From: Pseudomonas mohnii
GTDB lineage: Bacteria; Pseudomonadota; Gammaproteobacteria; Pseudomonadales; Pseudomonadaceae
Reading direction: 5' to 3'
Assembly (NCBI RefSeq): GCF_900105115.1
Contig: NZ_FNRV01000001.1
Coordinates: 3,457,501 to 3,521,500, forward strand
DNA: 64,000 nucleotides
Shown one piece after another: positions 27,052 to 36,170 of this stretch. Numbering within the stretch: position 1 is the first letter of the stretch; each line of letters opens with the position of its first letter. The notes below the pieces were generated by a model. It did not search any database, was not told the origin of the DNA, and worked only from the letters and a program-made list of their open reading frames with translations. Both the position numbers and the translations under genes were made by a program.

Positions 27052-28449
27052 TCAAAACGGTAGTTGGAGATCAGGTGCAACACGCTTCAGTTGGACTTTG
27101 AAGACGTCCTTGATGCGCTGCAATTCAGCCTCGTCATCGGCCTCGAAACGCAGCACCAGCACCGGTGTGGTGTTGGATGCGCGAACCAGGCCCCAGCCTT
27201 TGGCATAGTCGACTCGCACGCCGTCAATGGTGGTCAGGTCGGCGCCTGCGCCCCATTGCGCGTCGTGCAGTGCATCAATGATGCTGAATTTGCTCTCTTC
27301 GGTCACATGGATATTGATTTCCGGCGTAGAAATATCATTCGGGAAGGTCGCGAACAGCTCTTCGGCCGATGATTTTTCCTTGCTGAGGATCTCCAGCAGC
27401 CGTGCGGCGCTGTAAATGCCGTCGTCGAAACCGAACCAGCGCTCCTTGAAGAAGATGTGCCCGCTCATTTCGCCAGCCAGCAGGGCACCGGATTGTTTCA
27501 TTTTCTTTTTGATCAGCGAGTGACCGGTCTTCCACATCAGCGGACGGCCGCCGTACTCCTTGATCAGCGGGATCAGGCGACGGGTGCATTTGACGTCGAA
27601 GATGATTTCCGCGTCCGGGTTGCGTGCCACTACGTCGCGGGCGAACAGCATCAGCAGGCGGTCCGGATAGACGATGCTGCCCGTGTTGGTCACGACGCCG
27701 ACGCGATCGCCATCGCCGTCGAAGGCCAGGCCGATATCCGCGTTGGTTTCCTTGACCTTGGCGATCAGGTCAACGAGGTTTTCAGGTTTGCCCGGATCCG
27801 GGTGGTGGTTCGGGAAGTTGCCGTCGACTTCGCAGAACAACGGAATGACTTCGCAGTTCAACGCTTCGATCAATTGCGGAGCGATCACACCGGCCGCGCC
27901 ATTGCCGCAGTCCACGACCACTTTCAGGCGACGGGCCAGTTTGACGTCCTGGACGATTTCGGTGGTGTAACGGTCGAGGATCTCGACTTTGGTGATGCTG
28001 CCCTTGCCGCTGCTCAGGTCGTTGTTTTTGAGGCGGTCGTGCAGGGCCTGGATCTGTTCGTTGGCCAAGGTATCGCCGGCGATGACGATCTTGAAACCGT
28101 TGTAGTTCGAAGGGTTGTGGCTGCCGGTAAGCATCACGCCGGATTTGCCGGCCAGGATGTTGGCGGCGTAGTACAGCGCTGGCGTCGGCACCAGGCCAAC
28201 GTCGCTGACGTGGCAACCGCTTTCGGCCAAGCCTTGAATCAATTTTTCCACCAGCTCCGGGCCGGACAGGCGACCGTCACGGCCAACGGATACGTTGGGT
28301 TCGCCCTGCGCGAGGCTCTGTGCACCGATGGCGCGACCGAGCCAGTAGGCCGTTTCTGCGTTCAGAAATTCCGGGACTGTGCCGCGAATGTCATAGGCGC
28401 GGAAGATGCTGTCTGGGAACTTGGGGGCAATTTGGGCCGGGGTGCTCAT
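27052..28449 (-). CDS. algC: Phosphomannomutase/phosphoglucomutase AlgC
   Basis: 465 residues from the ATG at 28447-28449 ('MSTPAQIAPKFPDSIFRAYD'). The catalytic phosphoserine is Ser110 in 'GVMLTGSHNPSNYNG', Mg2+ is held by 'AFDGDGDRVGVV', the sugar loop is 'GEMSGHIFFKERWFG', and the phosphate-binding loop is near 'VRASNTTPVLVLRFEAD'. It makes mannose-1-P for alginate, glucose-1-P for LPS and Psl, and rhamnolipid precursors. The frame is open 49 codons upstream, but this start has the family N-terminus. A long upstream region (to dut) could hold its promoter. Confidence 0.95.
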   Translation of the reverse strand: MSTPAQIAPKFPDSIFRAYDIRGTVPEFLNAETAYWLGRAIGAQSLAQGEPNVSVGRDGRLSGPELVEKLIQGLAESGCHVSDVGLVPTPALYYAANILAGKSGVMLTGSHNPSNYNGFKIVIAGDTLANEQIQALHDRLKNNDLSSGKGSITKVEILDRYTTEIVQDVKLARRLKVVVDCGNGAAGVIAPQLIEALNCEVIPLFCEVDGNFPNHHPDPGKPENLVDLIAKVKETNADIGLAFDGDGDRVGVVTNTGSIVYPDRLLMLFARDVVARNPDAEIIFDVKCTRRLIPLIKEYGGRPLMWKTGHSLIKKKMKQSGALLAGEMSGHIFFKERWFGFDDGIYSAARLLEILSKEKSSAEELFATFPNDISTPEINIHVTEESKFSIIDALHDAQWGAGADLTTIDGVRVDYAKGWGLVRASNTTPVLVLRFEADDEAELQRIKDVFKVQLKRVAPDLQLPF

Positions 28450-28644
28450 CTGGGGAAACTCCATCTCGAATGTGGTTGGACCTGCCTGCGAGTGACTCGG
28501 CAGACTCAAACTGAAGGGTATGACGGCGTTTTCCACAGAGAGTTCGTGGTGCGAAAAGGCCATCTTGCCGAAGTCAGCGGCTAACGGGTTGGCCAATGCC
28601 TTGATTTTGGGCGGACAACCTTACTGTTGGGGCCGTTCGAAATC

Positions 28645-28670
28645 CGTGGCGAGAGCGCTTCCTCGCCACA
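28645..28670. repeat. Inverted repeat of the GTGGCGAG class
   Basis: GTGGCGAG (28646-28653) pairs with CTCGCCAC (28662-28669) in the algC-dut gap, just after the dut stop. A related copy is at 60850-60877, so it is a second REP-like family; it may also act as the dut terminator. Confidence 0.65.
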
Positions 28671-28686
28671 GAGATCCTCTATCGGA

Positions 28687-29142
28687 TCAATGGCTACCGG
28701 AATGACCGAAACCGCCAGTGCCGCGCTGGGTCTCGACGAACTCTTCGACCATCTCGAAATGTGCCTGCACCACCGGTACCAGCACCAGTTGCGCCAGCCG
28801 CTCGCCCACCGCCATGGTGAAGTCGGTCTGGCCACGGTTCCAGCAAGAAACCATCAGCGGGCCCTGGTAATCAGAGTCGATCAGACCCACCAGGTTGCCC
28901 AGCACGATACCGTGCTTATGGCCCAGGCCGGAGCGCGGCAGGATCAGCGCGGCGAGGTTCGGATCGCCGATGTACACCGACAGGCCGGTAGGGATCAGCA
29001 CGGTTTCACCCGGTTTGATCACGATGTCCTGCTCCAGCATGGCGCGCAGGTCGAGGCCGGCGGAGCCCGGTGTGGCGTATTGCGGCAACGGAAATTCGGT
29101 ACCGATGCGGGGGTCGAGGATCTTGGCTTGCAAAGCGTGCAT
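28687..29142 (-). CDS. dut: Deoxyuridine triphosphatase (dUTPase)
   Basis: 151 residues. The five dUTPase motifs are present, including '[20 protein letters not shown]' (motif 1), '[20 protein letters not shown]' (motif 2), '[17 protein letters not shown]' (motif 3 region) and the C-terminal Gly-rich arm '[12 protein letters not shown]' (motif 5). It hydrolyses dUTP to dUMP, keeping uracil out of DNA. It lies 5 bases downstream of coaBC, an arrangement conserved in gamma-proteobacteria. Confidence 0.97.
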   Translation of the reverse strand: MHALQAKILDPRIGTEFPLPQYATPGSAGLDLRAMLEQDIVIKPGETVLIPTGLSVYIGDPNLAALILPRSGLGHKHGIVLGNLVGLIDSDYQGPLMVSCWNRGQTDFTMAVGERLAQLVLVPVVQAHFEMVEEFVETQRGTGGFGHSGSH

Positions 29143-29147
29143 GTAAA

Positions 29148-30356
29148 TTAAACCTGGTTCAGACGTTCGGCGATAAAAGTGATCAGCTGACGAGCAATCT
29201 TGCTCTTGCTGGTCTGGGCGAAAAGTGTGGCGTGAAGCTCGCGGTCGATCACACTGCAGGCGTTTTCTTCGCTGTTGAAGCCAATGCTCGGGTTGGCGAC
29301 GTCGTTGGCGACGATCAAATCGAGGTTCTTGTCTTTCAGCTTGCGGGCAGCGTAATCGAGCAGGTGTTCGGTTTCAGCGGCGAAACCGACACTGAACGGA
29401 CGGTCGGGGCGTGTCGCGATGCTGGCCAGGATGTCCGGGTTGCGCACCATTTGCAGCAACAAGCCGTCGCCGTTCGTAGGATCTTTCTTAAGTTTTTGTG
29501 GCGCGACTACTTCCGGGCGGTAGTCCGCAACTGCGGCAGAGGCGATGAACAGGTCGCAGGGGATCGCAGCTTCGCAGGCGGCAAGCATGTCACGGGCACT
29601 GACCACGTCGATGCGTGTGACACGGTCCGGGGTCGGCAAATGCACGGGGCCGGTGATCAGCGTCACCCGAGCGCCGGCTTCAACAGCTGCTTCAGCGAGG
29701 GCGAAACCCATTTTCCCGGAGCTGTGGTTGGTGATGTAGCGCACCGGGTCGATGTTTTCCTGGGTCGGGCCAGCGGTGATCAGCACGTGTTTGCCGGTCA
29801 GCGCCTGGCGCTGGAAGCAGTCGGCGGCGCACTGGGCCAGATCGGTGGCTTCGAGCATGCGGCCCAGGCCGACGTCGCCGCAGGCCTGGCTGCCAGAGGC
29901 TGGGCCAAAGACTTTCAGGTCGCGACTTTCGAGGGTTTGCAGGTTGGCCTGGGTCGCCGGATCGCGCCACATGGCCTGGTTCATCGCCGGGGCGACGGCG
30001 ACGACCGCGTCGGTGGCCAGCACCAGCGTGGTCAGCAAGTCATCGGCAATGCCTTGGGCAAGACGAGCGATCAGGTCGGCGGTGGCCGGCGCGATCAACA
30101 CCAGATCGGCCCATTTCGCCAGTTCGATGTGACCCATGGCGGCTTCGGCTGCCGGGTCCAGCAGATCCAGGTGAACCGGGTGCCCGGACAGGGCCTGCAT
30201 GGTCAGCGGGGTGATGAACTCGGCGCCGCCACGGGTCATGACTACGCGCACTTCGGCGCCCTGGTCCATCAGGCGGCGAACCAGATCGGCGCTTTTATAG
30301 GCAGCGATACCGCCGCCGACGCCCAGAACGATGCGTTTCCGATACAGCCGCTGCAT
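29148..30356 (-). CDS. coaBC: Phosphopantothenoylcysteine decarboxylase/synthetase CoaBC
   Basis: 402 residues from the ATG at 30354-30356 ('[20 protein letters not shown]'). The N-terminal flavodoxin-like CoaC half has '[20 protein letters not shown]', '[20 protein letters not shown]' and the active Cys in '[13 protein letters not shown]'. The CoaB half starts near residue 185 ('[20 protein letters not shown]', '[18 protein letters not shown]'). It performs two steps of coenzyme A synthesis. It is divergent from radC and followed by dut 5 bases on. Confidence 0.96.
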   Translation of the reverse strand: MQRLYRKRIVLGVGGGIAAYKSADLVRRLMDQGAEVRVVMTRGGAEFITPLTMQALSGHPVHLDLLDPAAEAAMGHIELAKWADLVLIAPATADLIARLAQGIADDLLTTLVLATDAVVAVAPAMNQAMWRDPATQANLQTLESRDLKVFGPASGSQACGDVGLGRMLEATDLAQCAADCFQRQALTGKHVLITAGPTQENIDPVRYITNHSSGKMGFALAEAAVEAGARVTLITGPVHLPTPDRVTRIDVVSARDMLAACEAAIPCDLFIASAAVADYRPEVVAPQKLKKDPTNGDGLLLQMVRNPDILASIATRPDRPFSVGFAAETEHLLDYAARKLKDKNLDLIVANDVANPSIGFNSEENACSVIDRELHATLFAQTSKSKIARQLITFIAERLNQV

Positions 30357-30491
30357 AGGTCTGCCTTTCAATTCGTTGGTGGCTGCTTGGCGATACCCCC
30401 TCCCCAGGGATGAATTCGCCAGCAAAAAAGATGGGCTACGATATCACAGCGACCGCTACGGAACAGCGGCGCCCACAGACAGGGAGGTGCT

Positions 30492-31166
30492 ATGAGTATT
30501 CGCAATTGGCCGGCGGCGGAGCGGCCGCGGGAGAGATTACTGACACTGGGAGCCGCGAGTCTTTCAGACGCCGAGTTACTGGCGATATTTTTACGAACCG
30601 GCGTATCCGGCAAAAGCGCGGTGGATCTGGCGCGGCATCTGCTGGGCCAGTTTGGCAGTCTGCGCGCACTGCTCGAGGCCGATCAGGTCATGTTCAGCAT
30701 GCATTTGGGGCTGGGCCCGGCAAAATTCGCTCAATTGCAGGCAGCCCAGGAAATGAGCCGGCGGCATTTGGCTGAACGGGCGCGCCAGAAACCGGCACTG
30801 GAAAACCCTCACGTGGTCCGTGAATACCTGAAATCGATGCTGCGTCACGAACCGCATGAAGTGTTCGGTTGCCTGTTTCTGGACTCCAAACATCAGGTAC
30901 TGAGCTTCGAAACGCTATTTCGCGGGTCCATCGACAATACGAGTGTGCATCCGCGGGAGGTGGTCAAGCGTGCGCTGGCTAACAATGCAGCAGCCTTGAT
31001 CCTCTGCCACAACCACCCGTCAGGGAATTCCGACCCCAGTCAGGCTGATCGGGTGTTGACCAAGCGTTTGCAAAAGGCGCTGGAGTTGATCGATGTGCGG
31101 GTGCTGGATCATTTCATCATCGGCGACGGCGATCCGTTGTCCATGGCCGAGTATGGGTGGATGTGA
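30492..31166 (+). CDS. radC: RadC-family JAB domain protein
   Basis: 224 residues. N-terminal helix-hairpin-helix-like region ('[20 protein letters not shown]') followed by the JAB/MPN metalloprotease-like domain with the full JAMM motif '[15 protein letters not shown]' near residue 173. Historically linked to DNA repair, but that link in E. coli was mistaken; the cellular role is not settled. AGGGAGG precedes the ATG. Divergent from coaBC, as in E. coli and P. aeruginosa. Confidence 0.95.
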   Translation: MSIRNWPAAERPRERLLTLGAASLSDAELLAIFLRTGVSGKSAVDLARHLLGQFGSLRALLEADQVMFSMHLGLGPAKFAQLQAAQEMSRRHLAERARQKPALENPHVVREYLKSMLRHEPHEVFGCLFLDSKHQVLSFETLFRGSIDNTSVHPREVVKRALANNAAALILCHNHPSGNSDPSQADRVLTKRLQKALELIDVRVLDHFIIGDGDPLSMAEYGWM

Positions 31167-31179
31167 GTAGTGCATTACG

Positions 31180-31279
31180 GTAGGAACGAACTTGCTCGCG
31201 ATGAGCCCGTGAACGCCAGGGGGTGTCAGGTTTCCCGCTTTATCGTTGACGATCATCGCGAGCAAGCTTGCTCCTACAG
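31180..31279. repeat. REPIN
   Basis: GTAGGAACGAACTTGCTCGC at 31180 and the inverse ending GCAAGCTTGCTCCTACAG at 31279, in the gap between convergent radC and the binding-protein gene. Confidence 0.85.
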
Positions 31280-32857
31280 TTTGACCTTCGAATAGTCCTG
31301 ACGCCCAAACGGGCTGACTGAATAACCCTCGACATTTTTGCGCGTCAGGGCGAAAGCCGTCGGATGGGCCAGCGGTAGCCATAGCGCCTGTTGCTGGATC
31401 TGCGCTTGCGCTTGTTCATAAAGCTTGGTGCGAACGCCTTGCTCGCCGGTGGTTTTGCCGGCACTGATCAGCTTGTCCAGATCCGCATTGCAATAACGTG
31501 CGAAGTTGGTGCCGGATTTGACTGCCGCGCAGGAAAACTGCGGCGTGAGGAAGTTGTCCGGGTCACCATTGTCGCCAGCCCATCCCATGAACAGCAGGTC
31601 ATGCTCACCGGCCTTGGCGCGGCGGATCAGTTCGCCCCATTCGATCACGCGGATCTCGGCCTGAATGCCGATTTCCGCGAGGTCAGATTGCAGCAGCTGC
31701 GCGCCGAGGCTCGGGTTGGGGTTCAACAGGCTGCCGGAAGGGCGGGTCCAGATGGTGGTCTGGAAGCCGTCCTTGAGCCCGGCCTTGGCCATCAATGCCT
31801 TGGCTTTCTCGATGTCATGGGGGTAGCCCGGCAGGTTTTTCGCGTAGCTCCAGGTATTGGGTGGGTACGGACCGTTGGCCGCTTCGGCGGTGTCCTCGAA
31901 CACGGCTTTGATGTAGTTGGCCTTATCGAAGGCGAGGTTGATCGCCTGTCGCACTTCGGGCTTGTCCAGCGGTGGATGTTGGCTGTTGATGCCGACGAAT
32001 GCGGTCATGAAGGCGTCAGTCTTTTCCACTTTCAGGGTCGGCTCTTTCAGCGCGGCCTGTACGTCCAGAGGTTTGGGCGACAGGGCGATCTGGCACTCGT
32101 TGCGGCGCAACTTCTGCAAGCGCACGTTCGCGTCCGGGGTGATGGCGAAGATCAGCGGGTCCACGGACGGTTTGCCGCCGAAGTAGTCCGGGTTGGCTTT
32201 GTAGCGAACCGAGGTATCCTTCTGGAAACGCGTGAAAACAAACGGGCCGGTGCCGATTGGCTGGCTGTTGAGCTTGTCCGTGGTGCCGGCCTTCAACAAT
32301 TTGTCCGCGTATTCAGCCGAGTAGATCGAGGCGAAACCCATGCTCAGGGTCGCGAGGAAGGTCGAGTCCGGGTGGTCGAGGGTGAAGCGCACGGTCAGTG
32401 GGTCAAGGGCGTCGATTTTCTTGATCAGCGCTGGCAATTGCATCGATTGCGCATGGGGAAAACCGGTCTGGGCAACCTGGTGCCACGGGTTGGCGGGGTC
32501 AAGCATGCGGTCGAAGCTGAATTTGACGTCTTCGGCGGTCAACTCGCGGGTCGGGCTGAAATACTCGGTGCGATGGAATTTCACCTGCGGTCGCAGTTTG
32601 AAGACGTAGATCAGGCCATCGGGGCTGACTTCCCAGCTGTCCGCCAGGCTGGCGATCACTTTGCCGCTGGCGGTGTCGAAGTCCACCAGCCGATTCATCA
32701 GTACGTCGGCCGAGGCGTTGGTGGTGGTCAGCGAATTGTACTGCACCACGTCAAAGCCTTCCGGGCTGGCCTCGGTGCAGACGCTCAGGGCGGCGGCGAA
32801 GGCCTGTGGGCTCAGCAAGAACGGGGCGAGCAACAACGGTAGGGCAGCGAGGCGCAT
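31274..32857 (-). CDS. ABC transporter periplasmic substrate-binding protein, family 5 (dipeptide type)
   Basis: 527 residues with a Sec signal peptide (hydrophobic 4-21, cleavage after 'AFAAA'). SBP_bac_5 signatures: 'LSVCTEASPEGFDVVQYNSL', 'LADSWEVSPDGLIYVFKLRP', 'LTAEDVKFSFDRMLDPANPW', 'GTGPFVFTRFQKDTSVRYKA' and 'FMGWAGDNGDPDNFL'. Close in style to DppA, so a peptide or similar ligand is likely. No permease or ATPase genes are nearby; it must use a transporter encoded elsewhere. The last bases overlap the REPIN. Confidence 0.93.
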   Translation of the reverse strand: MRLAALPLLLAPFLLSPQAFAAALSVCTEASPEGFDVVQYNSLTTTNASADVLMNRLVDFDTASGKVIASLADSWEVSPDGLIYVFKLRPQVKFHRTEYFSPTRELTAEDVKFSFDRMLDPANPWHQVAQTGFPHAQSMQLPALIKKIDALDPLTVRFTLDHPDSTFLATLSMGFASIYSAEYADKLLKAGTTDKLNSQPIGTGPFVFTRFQKDTSVRYKANPDYFGGKPSVDPLIFAITPDANVRLQKLRRNECQIALSPKPLDVQAALKEPTLKVEKTDAFMTAFVGINSQHPPLDKPEVRQAINLAFDKANYIKAVFEDTAEAANGPYPPNTWSYAKNLPGYPHDIEKAKALMAKAGLKDGFQTTIWTRPSGSLLNPNPSLGAQLLQSDLAEIGIQAEIRVIEWGELIRRAKAGEHDLLFMGWAGDNGDPDNFLTPQFSCAAVKSGTNFARYCNADLDKLISAGKTTGEQGVRTKLYEQAQAQIQQQALWLPLAHPTAFALTRKNVEGYSVSPFGRQDYSKVKL

Positions 32858-33125
32858 GGTCGGGTTCCTTTACAGATCGAAGGCCCATCTGCAAGTGCAG
32901 TCTGGAAAAGGCTTACCCTAGTGGGCTCGATTGCAAATGACTATCCCCTTTTTGATTTTGAGGAGACTATAGGCGACTGATTTTGCTGTGTGCCGGTTGG
33001 AAAAACGCTGGGAGGGCGTGTCGAGCGATTCTCTGCGACGAGCGGTCGAAGTCGACGATAGCCTTTATCCAAAGCGCCTGACGCTCGAAAAACAGGGTTT
33101 TTATCAACTCAATGTACAGCGAATG

Positions 33126-33154
33126 TTGTTGCTCTCTAGTCTTTCTGGTATAAA
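33126..33154 (+). promoter_or_regulatory. Sigma-70 promoter of rpmB-rpmG
   Basis: TTGTTG (33126-33131) and TATAAA (33149-33154) are separated by 17 bases. The expected start of transcription is near 33161, giving a leader of about 140 bases. Confidence 0.6.
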
Positions 33155-33221
33155 GCAGCGCTCTTTTCTAGGGGCCCGGTTCCTTCGTTTGTAGGTGTAG
33201 CCGGTAAGACCCTTAAAGAAA

Positions 33222-33280
33222 CGCGGCGCCTGGCGCCAAATGACTGAGAGATTAAGCGGCCAACCCATGCCGGGTTGGGC
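33222..33280 (+). promoter_or_regulatory. Hairpins in the rpmB leader
   Basis: A short GGCGCC-T-GGCGCC dyad lies near 33224-33237, and CCAACCC-ATGCC-GGGTTGG at 33260-33278, just before the rpmB ribosome site. They could regulate L28/L33 synthesis, for example by binding a ribosomal protein, which is inference. Confidence 0.35.
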
Positions 33281-33303
33281 ATGTGGTTTTAGAGGGCTGA
33301 GGC

Positions 33304-33537
33304 ATGTCTAGAGTCTGTCAAGTTACCGGTAAGGGTCCGGTGACTGGGAATAACATTTCCCACGCAAACAACAAAACCCGTCGTCGTTTCCTGCCGAACC
33401 TGCAGCATCACCGCTTCTGGGTTGAAGAAGAGAAACGTTTCGTGCGTCTGCGCGTATCTGCCAAAGGCATGCGTATCATCGACAAGCGTGGCATCACTGC
33501 CGTGCTGGCCGAAATCCGCAAAGCCGGCAAGATCTAA
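33304..33537 (+). CDS. rpmB: Large ribosomal subunit protein L28
   Basis: 77 residues. Starts '[20 protein letters not shown]', followed by '[20 protein letters not shown]', '[20 protein letters not shown]'. This is the non-zinc form: the first Cys stands alone, with no CxxC ribbon. It is part of the 50S subunit. It is followed after 11 bases by rpmG, the usual operon. AGGGCTGAGG precedes the ATG. Confidence 0.98.
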   Translation: MSRVCQVTGKGPVTGNNISHANNKTRRRFLPNLQHHRFWVEEEKRFVRLRVSAKGMRIIDKRGITAVLAEIRKAGKI

Positions 33538-33548
33538 GGGAGCTAATC

Positions 33549-33704
33549 ATGCGTGAATTGATTCGTTTGATTTCGAGCGCCGGTACTGGTCACTTCTACA
33601 CTACCGACAAGAACAAGCGTACTACTCCGGACAAAATCGAGATCAAGAAATTTGATCCGGTTGTTCGCAAGCACGTGATCTACAAAGAAGGCAAAATCAA
33701 GTAA
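33549..33704 (+). CDS. rpmG: Large ribosomal subunit protein L33
   Basis: 51 residues: starts '[20 protein letters not shown]' and ends 'VIYKEGKIK'. It lacks the Cys pairs of the zinc-binding form, so it is the C-minus type normal in Pseudomonas together with the Cys-poor L28. It is a component of the 50S subunit. It is 11 bases after rpmB with ribosome site AAGGGAG, and a strong terminator follows. Confidence 0.98.
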   Translation: MRELIRLISSAGTGHFYTTDKNKRTTPDKIEIKKFDPVVRKHVIYKEGKIK

Positions 33705-33723
33705 TTGATTTTTCCCTCTTACG

Positions 33724-33757
33724 AAAAAGGCCCGTATCGCGAGATACGGGCCTTTTT
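33724..33757 (+). terminator. Intrinsic terminator of rpmB-rpmG
   Basis: AAAAAGGCCCGTATC pairs perfectly with GATACGGGCCTTTTT around GCGA. The inner GCCCGTATC/GATACGGGC stem is shared with the terminator at 24388. Confidence 0.92.
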
Positions 33758-33854
33758 TGTTGCTTGAGCTTTGTGATGTTTGCCAGGGCCTCATCGGCGT
33801 AGATTCGCCCGGAGCCAGCCCGCTTCCAGAGGTTTCGCAAACGACGCAGATCTC

Positions 33855-33880
33855 TATGGGAGCGTGGCTTGCCCGCGATG
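33855..33880. repeat. Single REP element
   Basis: TATGGGAGCGTGGCTTGCCC followed by GCGATG, one arm only, without an inverted partner nearby. Confidence 0.65.
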
Positions 33881-33905
33881 AGGGTGGTCCAGGCAATGAA
33901 AGTCT

Positions 33906-34268
33906 TCAGGCCTTCTGTTCAAACGCCACATAAATCTTGCGGCAAGGCTCCAGCACTTCCCAGGTGCCCCGGAAACCGGCCGGGATGACGAAGCGATCAC
34001 CTGCGCGCACGGTTTTGCTGTTGCCATCGTTATCGCGCAGGACGGAAACGCCCTGAACGATTTCGCAATATTCATGCTCGGTGAAGTTCACCAGCCACTG
34101 GCCGACTGCGCCTTCCCACACGCCGGCATTCAATTGGCCGCAAGGGCTGTTGTAGTGGTTGTAGACCACTTGCTCAGGATCGCCCTTGAGCACCTTTGCC
34201 GGGTCTGGTCGATAGCGCTCGGGCTCGGTGGTGGCCTGGCCGAAGTCGACGATGTTCTGGATGCTCAT
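33906..34268 (-). CDS. Cupin-domain protein (DUF861/EutQ-like)
   Basis: 120 residues. A single cupin barrel: 'SPCGQLNAGVWEGAVGQWLV', 'NFTEHEYCEIVQGVSVLRDN' and 'VRAGDRFVIPAGFRGTWEVL'. Metal-ligand His is reduced to 'TEHEYCEI' and no second His motif is clear, as in the DUF861 group. Its substrate is not known. It is divergent from the kauB-like gene and often adjacent to polyamine/amine catabolism genes, which suggests, but does not show, a related role. Confidence 0.87.
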   Translation of the reverse strand: MSIQNIVDFGQATTEPERYRPDPAKVLKGDPEQVVYNHYNSPCGQLNAGVWEGAVGQWLVNFTEHEYCEIVQGVSVLRDNDGNSKTVRAGDRFVIPAGFRGTWEVLEPCRKIYVAFEQKA

Positions 34269-34490
34269 TGTTGTATTCCTCCGTTATTGTTGGTATCGCC
34301 AAAGTCTATGTTTATTAAAATGAACATCGCAAGGTCGTTTACCGGCCTTGTGTCAAATATATTGAAACTTCCCCTGCCGCTGGTTTAGGGTGGCAGTTGC
34401 CTTGGGCCGAAAGCAGGCTGACCGGGCAGAATTCCTGACAGCGCCCGCGAAGAACGCGGGTGTCGTATTCAATAAGAGGAGGACACTCGT

Positions 34491-35984
34491 ATGACCACCC
34501 TGACTCGTGCCGACTGGGAACAACGGGCTCGCGATCTGAAGATCGAAGGCCGCGCCTACATCAATGGCGAATACACCGATGCCGTCTCCGGCGAGACCTT
34601 CGAGTGCATCAGCCCGGTCGATGGCCGTCTGTTGGGCAAAATCGCCAGCTGCGATGCCGCCGACGCCCAGCGCGCTGTTGAAAACGCCCGTGCCACCTTC
34701 AATTCCGGTGTCTGGTCGCGCCTGGCGCCGACCAAACGCAAAGCCACCATGATTCGTTTTGCCGGCCTGCTCAAACAGCACGCCGAAGAGCTGGCCCTGC
34801 TTGAAACCCTGGACATGGGCAAGCCGATCAGCGATTCCCTGTACATCGACGTTCCCGGCGCAGCGCAAGCCCTGAGCTGGAGCGGCGAAGCCATCGACAA
34901 GATCTACGACGAAGTCGCAGCTACCCCGCACGATCAACTGGGTCTGGTGACGCGCGAACCGGTCGGCGTTGTCAGCGCCATCGTGCCGTGGAACTTCCCA
35001 TTGATGATGGCGTGCTGGAAGCTCGGCCCAGCGCTGTCCACCGGTAACTCGGTGATCCTCAAGCCATCGGAAAAATCGCCGCTGACCGCCATCCGCATCG
35101 CTGCTCTGGCAGTCGAAGCCGGGATTCCGAAAGGCGTGCTGAACGTCCTGCCGGGTTACGGTCATACCGTTGGCAAGGCCCTGGCCCTGCATAACGACGT
35201 CGACACCCTGGTGTTCACCGGTTCGACCAAGATCGCCAAGCAACTGCTGATCTACTCCGGCGAATCGAACATGAAGCGCGTCTGGCTCGAAGCCGGCGGC
35301 AAGAGCCCGAACATCGTGTTCGCCGACGCACCGAACCTGCAGGAGGCCGCTGAAGCTGCTGCGGGTGCTATCGCCTTCAACCAGGGCGAAGTCTGCACCG
35401 CCGGTTCGCGCCTGCTGGTGGAGCGTTCGATCAAGGACAAATTCCTGCCACTGGTGATCGAAGCCCTGAAAACCTGGAAGCCGGGCAACCCGCTGGATCC
35501 GGCGACCAACGTCGGCGCGCTGGTGGATACCCAGCAGATGAACACCGTGCTGTCCTACATCGAGTCCGGTCACACCGACGGCGCCAAACTGGTAGCCGGT
35601 GGTAAACGCATCCTCCAGGAAACCGGTGGCACCTACGTTGAACCGACGATTTTCGACGGCGTGAGCAACGCGATGAAAATTGCCCAGGAAGAAATCTTCG
35701 GGCCAGTGTTGTCGGTCATCACCTTCGACAGCGCCGAAGAAGCCGTCGCGATCGCCAACGACACTCCGTACGGTCTGGCCGCTGCAGTGTGGACTTCCGA
35801 TATCTCCAAGGCGCACCTGACCGCCCGTGCACTGCGTGCCGGTAGCGTGTGGGTCAACCAGTACGATGGCGGCGACATGACTGCACCGTTCGGTGGCTTC
35901 AAGCAGTCCGGCAACGGTCGCGACAAGTCGCTGCACGCGTTCGACAAGTACACCGAGCTGAAGGCGACCTGGATCAAGTTGTAA
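34491..35984 (+). CDS. kauB: 4-guanidinobutyraldehyde dehydrogenase KauB (gamma-aminobutyraldehyde type)
   Basis: 497 residues. Catalytic Cys302 in 'FNQGEVCTAGSR' and general base Glu267 in 'VWLEAGGKSPN'; NAD-binding 'VFTGSTKIAKQLL' and 'IVPWNFPLMMACWKLGPALS'. The sequence, as far as I recall it, is almost the same from end to end as P. aeruginosa KauB, which oxidises 4-guanidinobutyraldehyde, 4-aminobutyraldehyde and related products of arginine, putrescine and agmatine breakdown. AGAGGAGG precedes the ATG. No aminotransferase gene is adjacent here. Confidence 0.92.
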   Translation: MTTLTRADWEQRARDLKIEGRAYINGEYTDAVSGETFECISPVDGRLLGKIASCDAADAQRAVENARATFNSGVWSRLAPTKRKATMIRFAGLLKQHAEELALLETLDMGKPISDSLYIDVPGAAQALSWSGEAIDKIYDEVAATPHDQLGLVTREPVGVVSAIVPWNFPLMMACWKLGPALSTGNSVILKPSEKSPLTAIRIAALAVEAGIPKGVLNVLPGYGHTVGKALALHNDVDTLVFTGSTKIAKQLLIYSGESNMKRVWLEAGGKSPNIVFADAPNLQEAAEAAAGAIAFNQGEVCTAGSRLLVERSIKDKFLPLVIEALKTWKPGNPLDPATNVGALVDTQQMNTVLSYIESGHTDGAKLVAGGKRILQETGGTYVEPTIFDGVSNAMKIAQEEIFGPVLSVITFDSAEEAVAIANDTPYGLAAAVWTSDISKAHLTARALRAGSVWVNQYDGGDMTAPFGGFKQSGNGRDKSLHAFDKYTELKATWIKL

Positions 35985-35991
35985 GTCAGTA

Positions 35992-36019
35992 GGGGAGCCT
36001 GATCCAGGTCAGGCTTCCC
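35992..36019 (+). terminator. Hairpin downstream of kauB
   Basis: GGGGAGCCTGA pairs with TCAGGCTTCCC (one G-T pair) around TCCAGG, 8 bases after the kauB stop. There is no U-run, so termination is likely but not certain. Confidence 0.5.
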
Positions 36020-36035
36020 AAACGACACAGATCCC

Positions 36036-36127
36036 TTGTGGGAGCGAGCCTGCTCGCGATAGCGGTGTGACAGTCGACGAACAAGTTGAATGTTGCTCCG
36101 TTAATCGCGAGCAAGCTCGCTCCCACA
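36036..36127. repeat. REPIN
   Basis: TTGTGGGAGCGAGCCTGCTC at 36036 and the inverse ending AAGCTCGCTCCCACAA at 36127-36128, framing about 45 bases. Confidence 0.87.
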
Positions 36128-36170
36128 ATGTTTTGTGCGGACCATAAAAATATCCACAGGAGCGTGGAAC

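Larger units (their letters stand above)
32858..33303. other. Gene-free region with the rpmB promoter and leader
   Basis: About 445 bases without a supported gene. The left part is the upstream region of the binding-protein gene. The right part carries a sigma-70 promoter (33126-33154) and a leader of about 140 bases with two hairpins before rpmB. A 68-codon open frame at 32988 has no ribosome site or recognisable features. Confidence 0.55.

Noticed and set aside
32988..33194. Short frame upstream of rpmB
   Set aside because: Overlaps the rpmB promoter and has no ribosome site or recognisable composition.
34353..35936. 527-codon minus-strand frame opposite kauB
   Set aside because: Shadow of the aldehyde dehydrogenase, no coherent domain.
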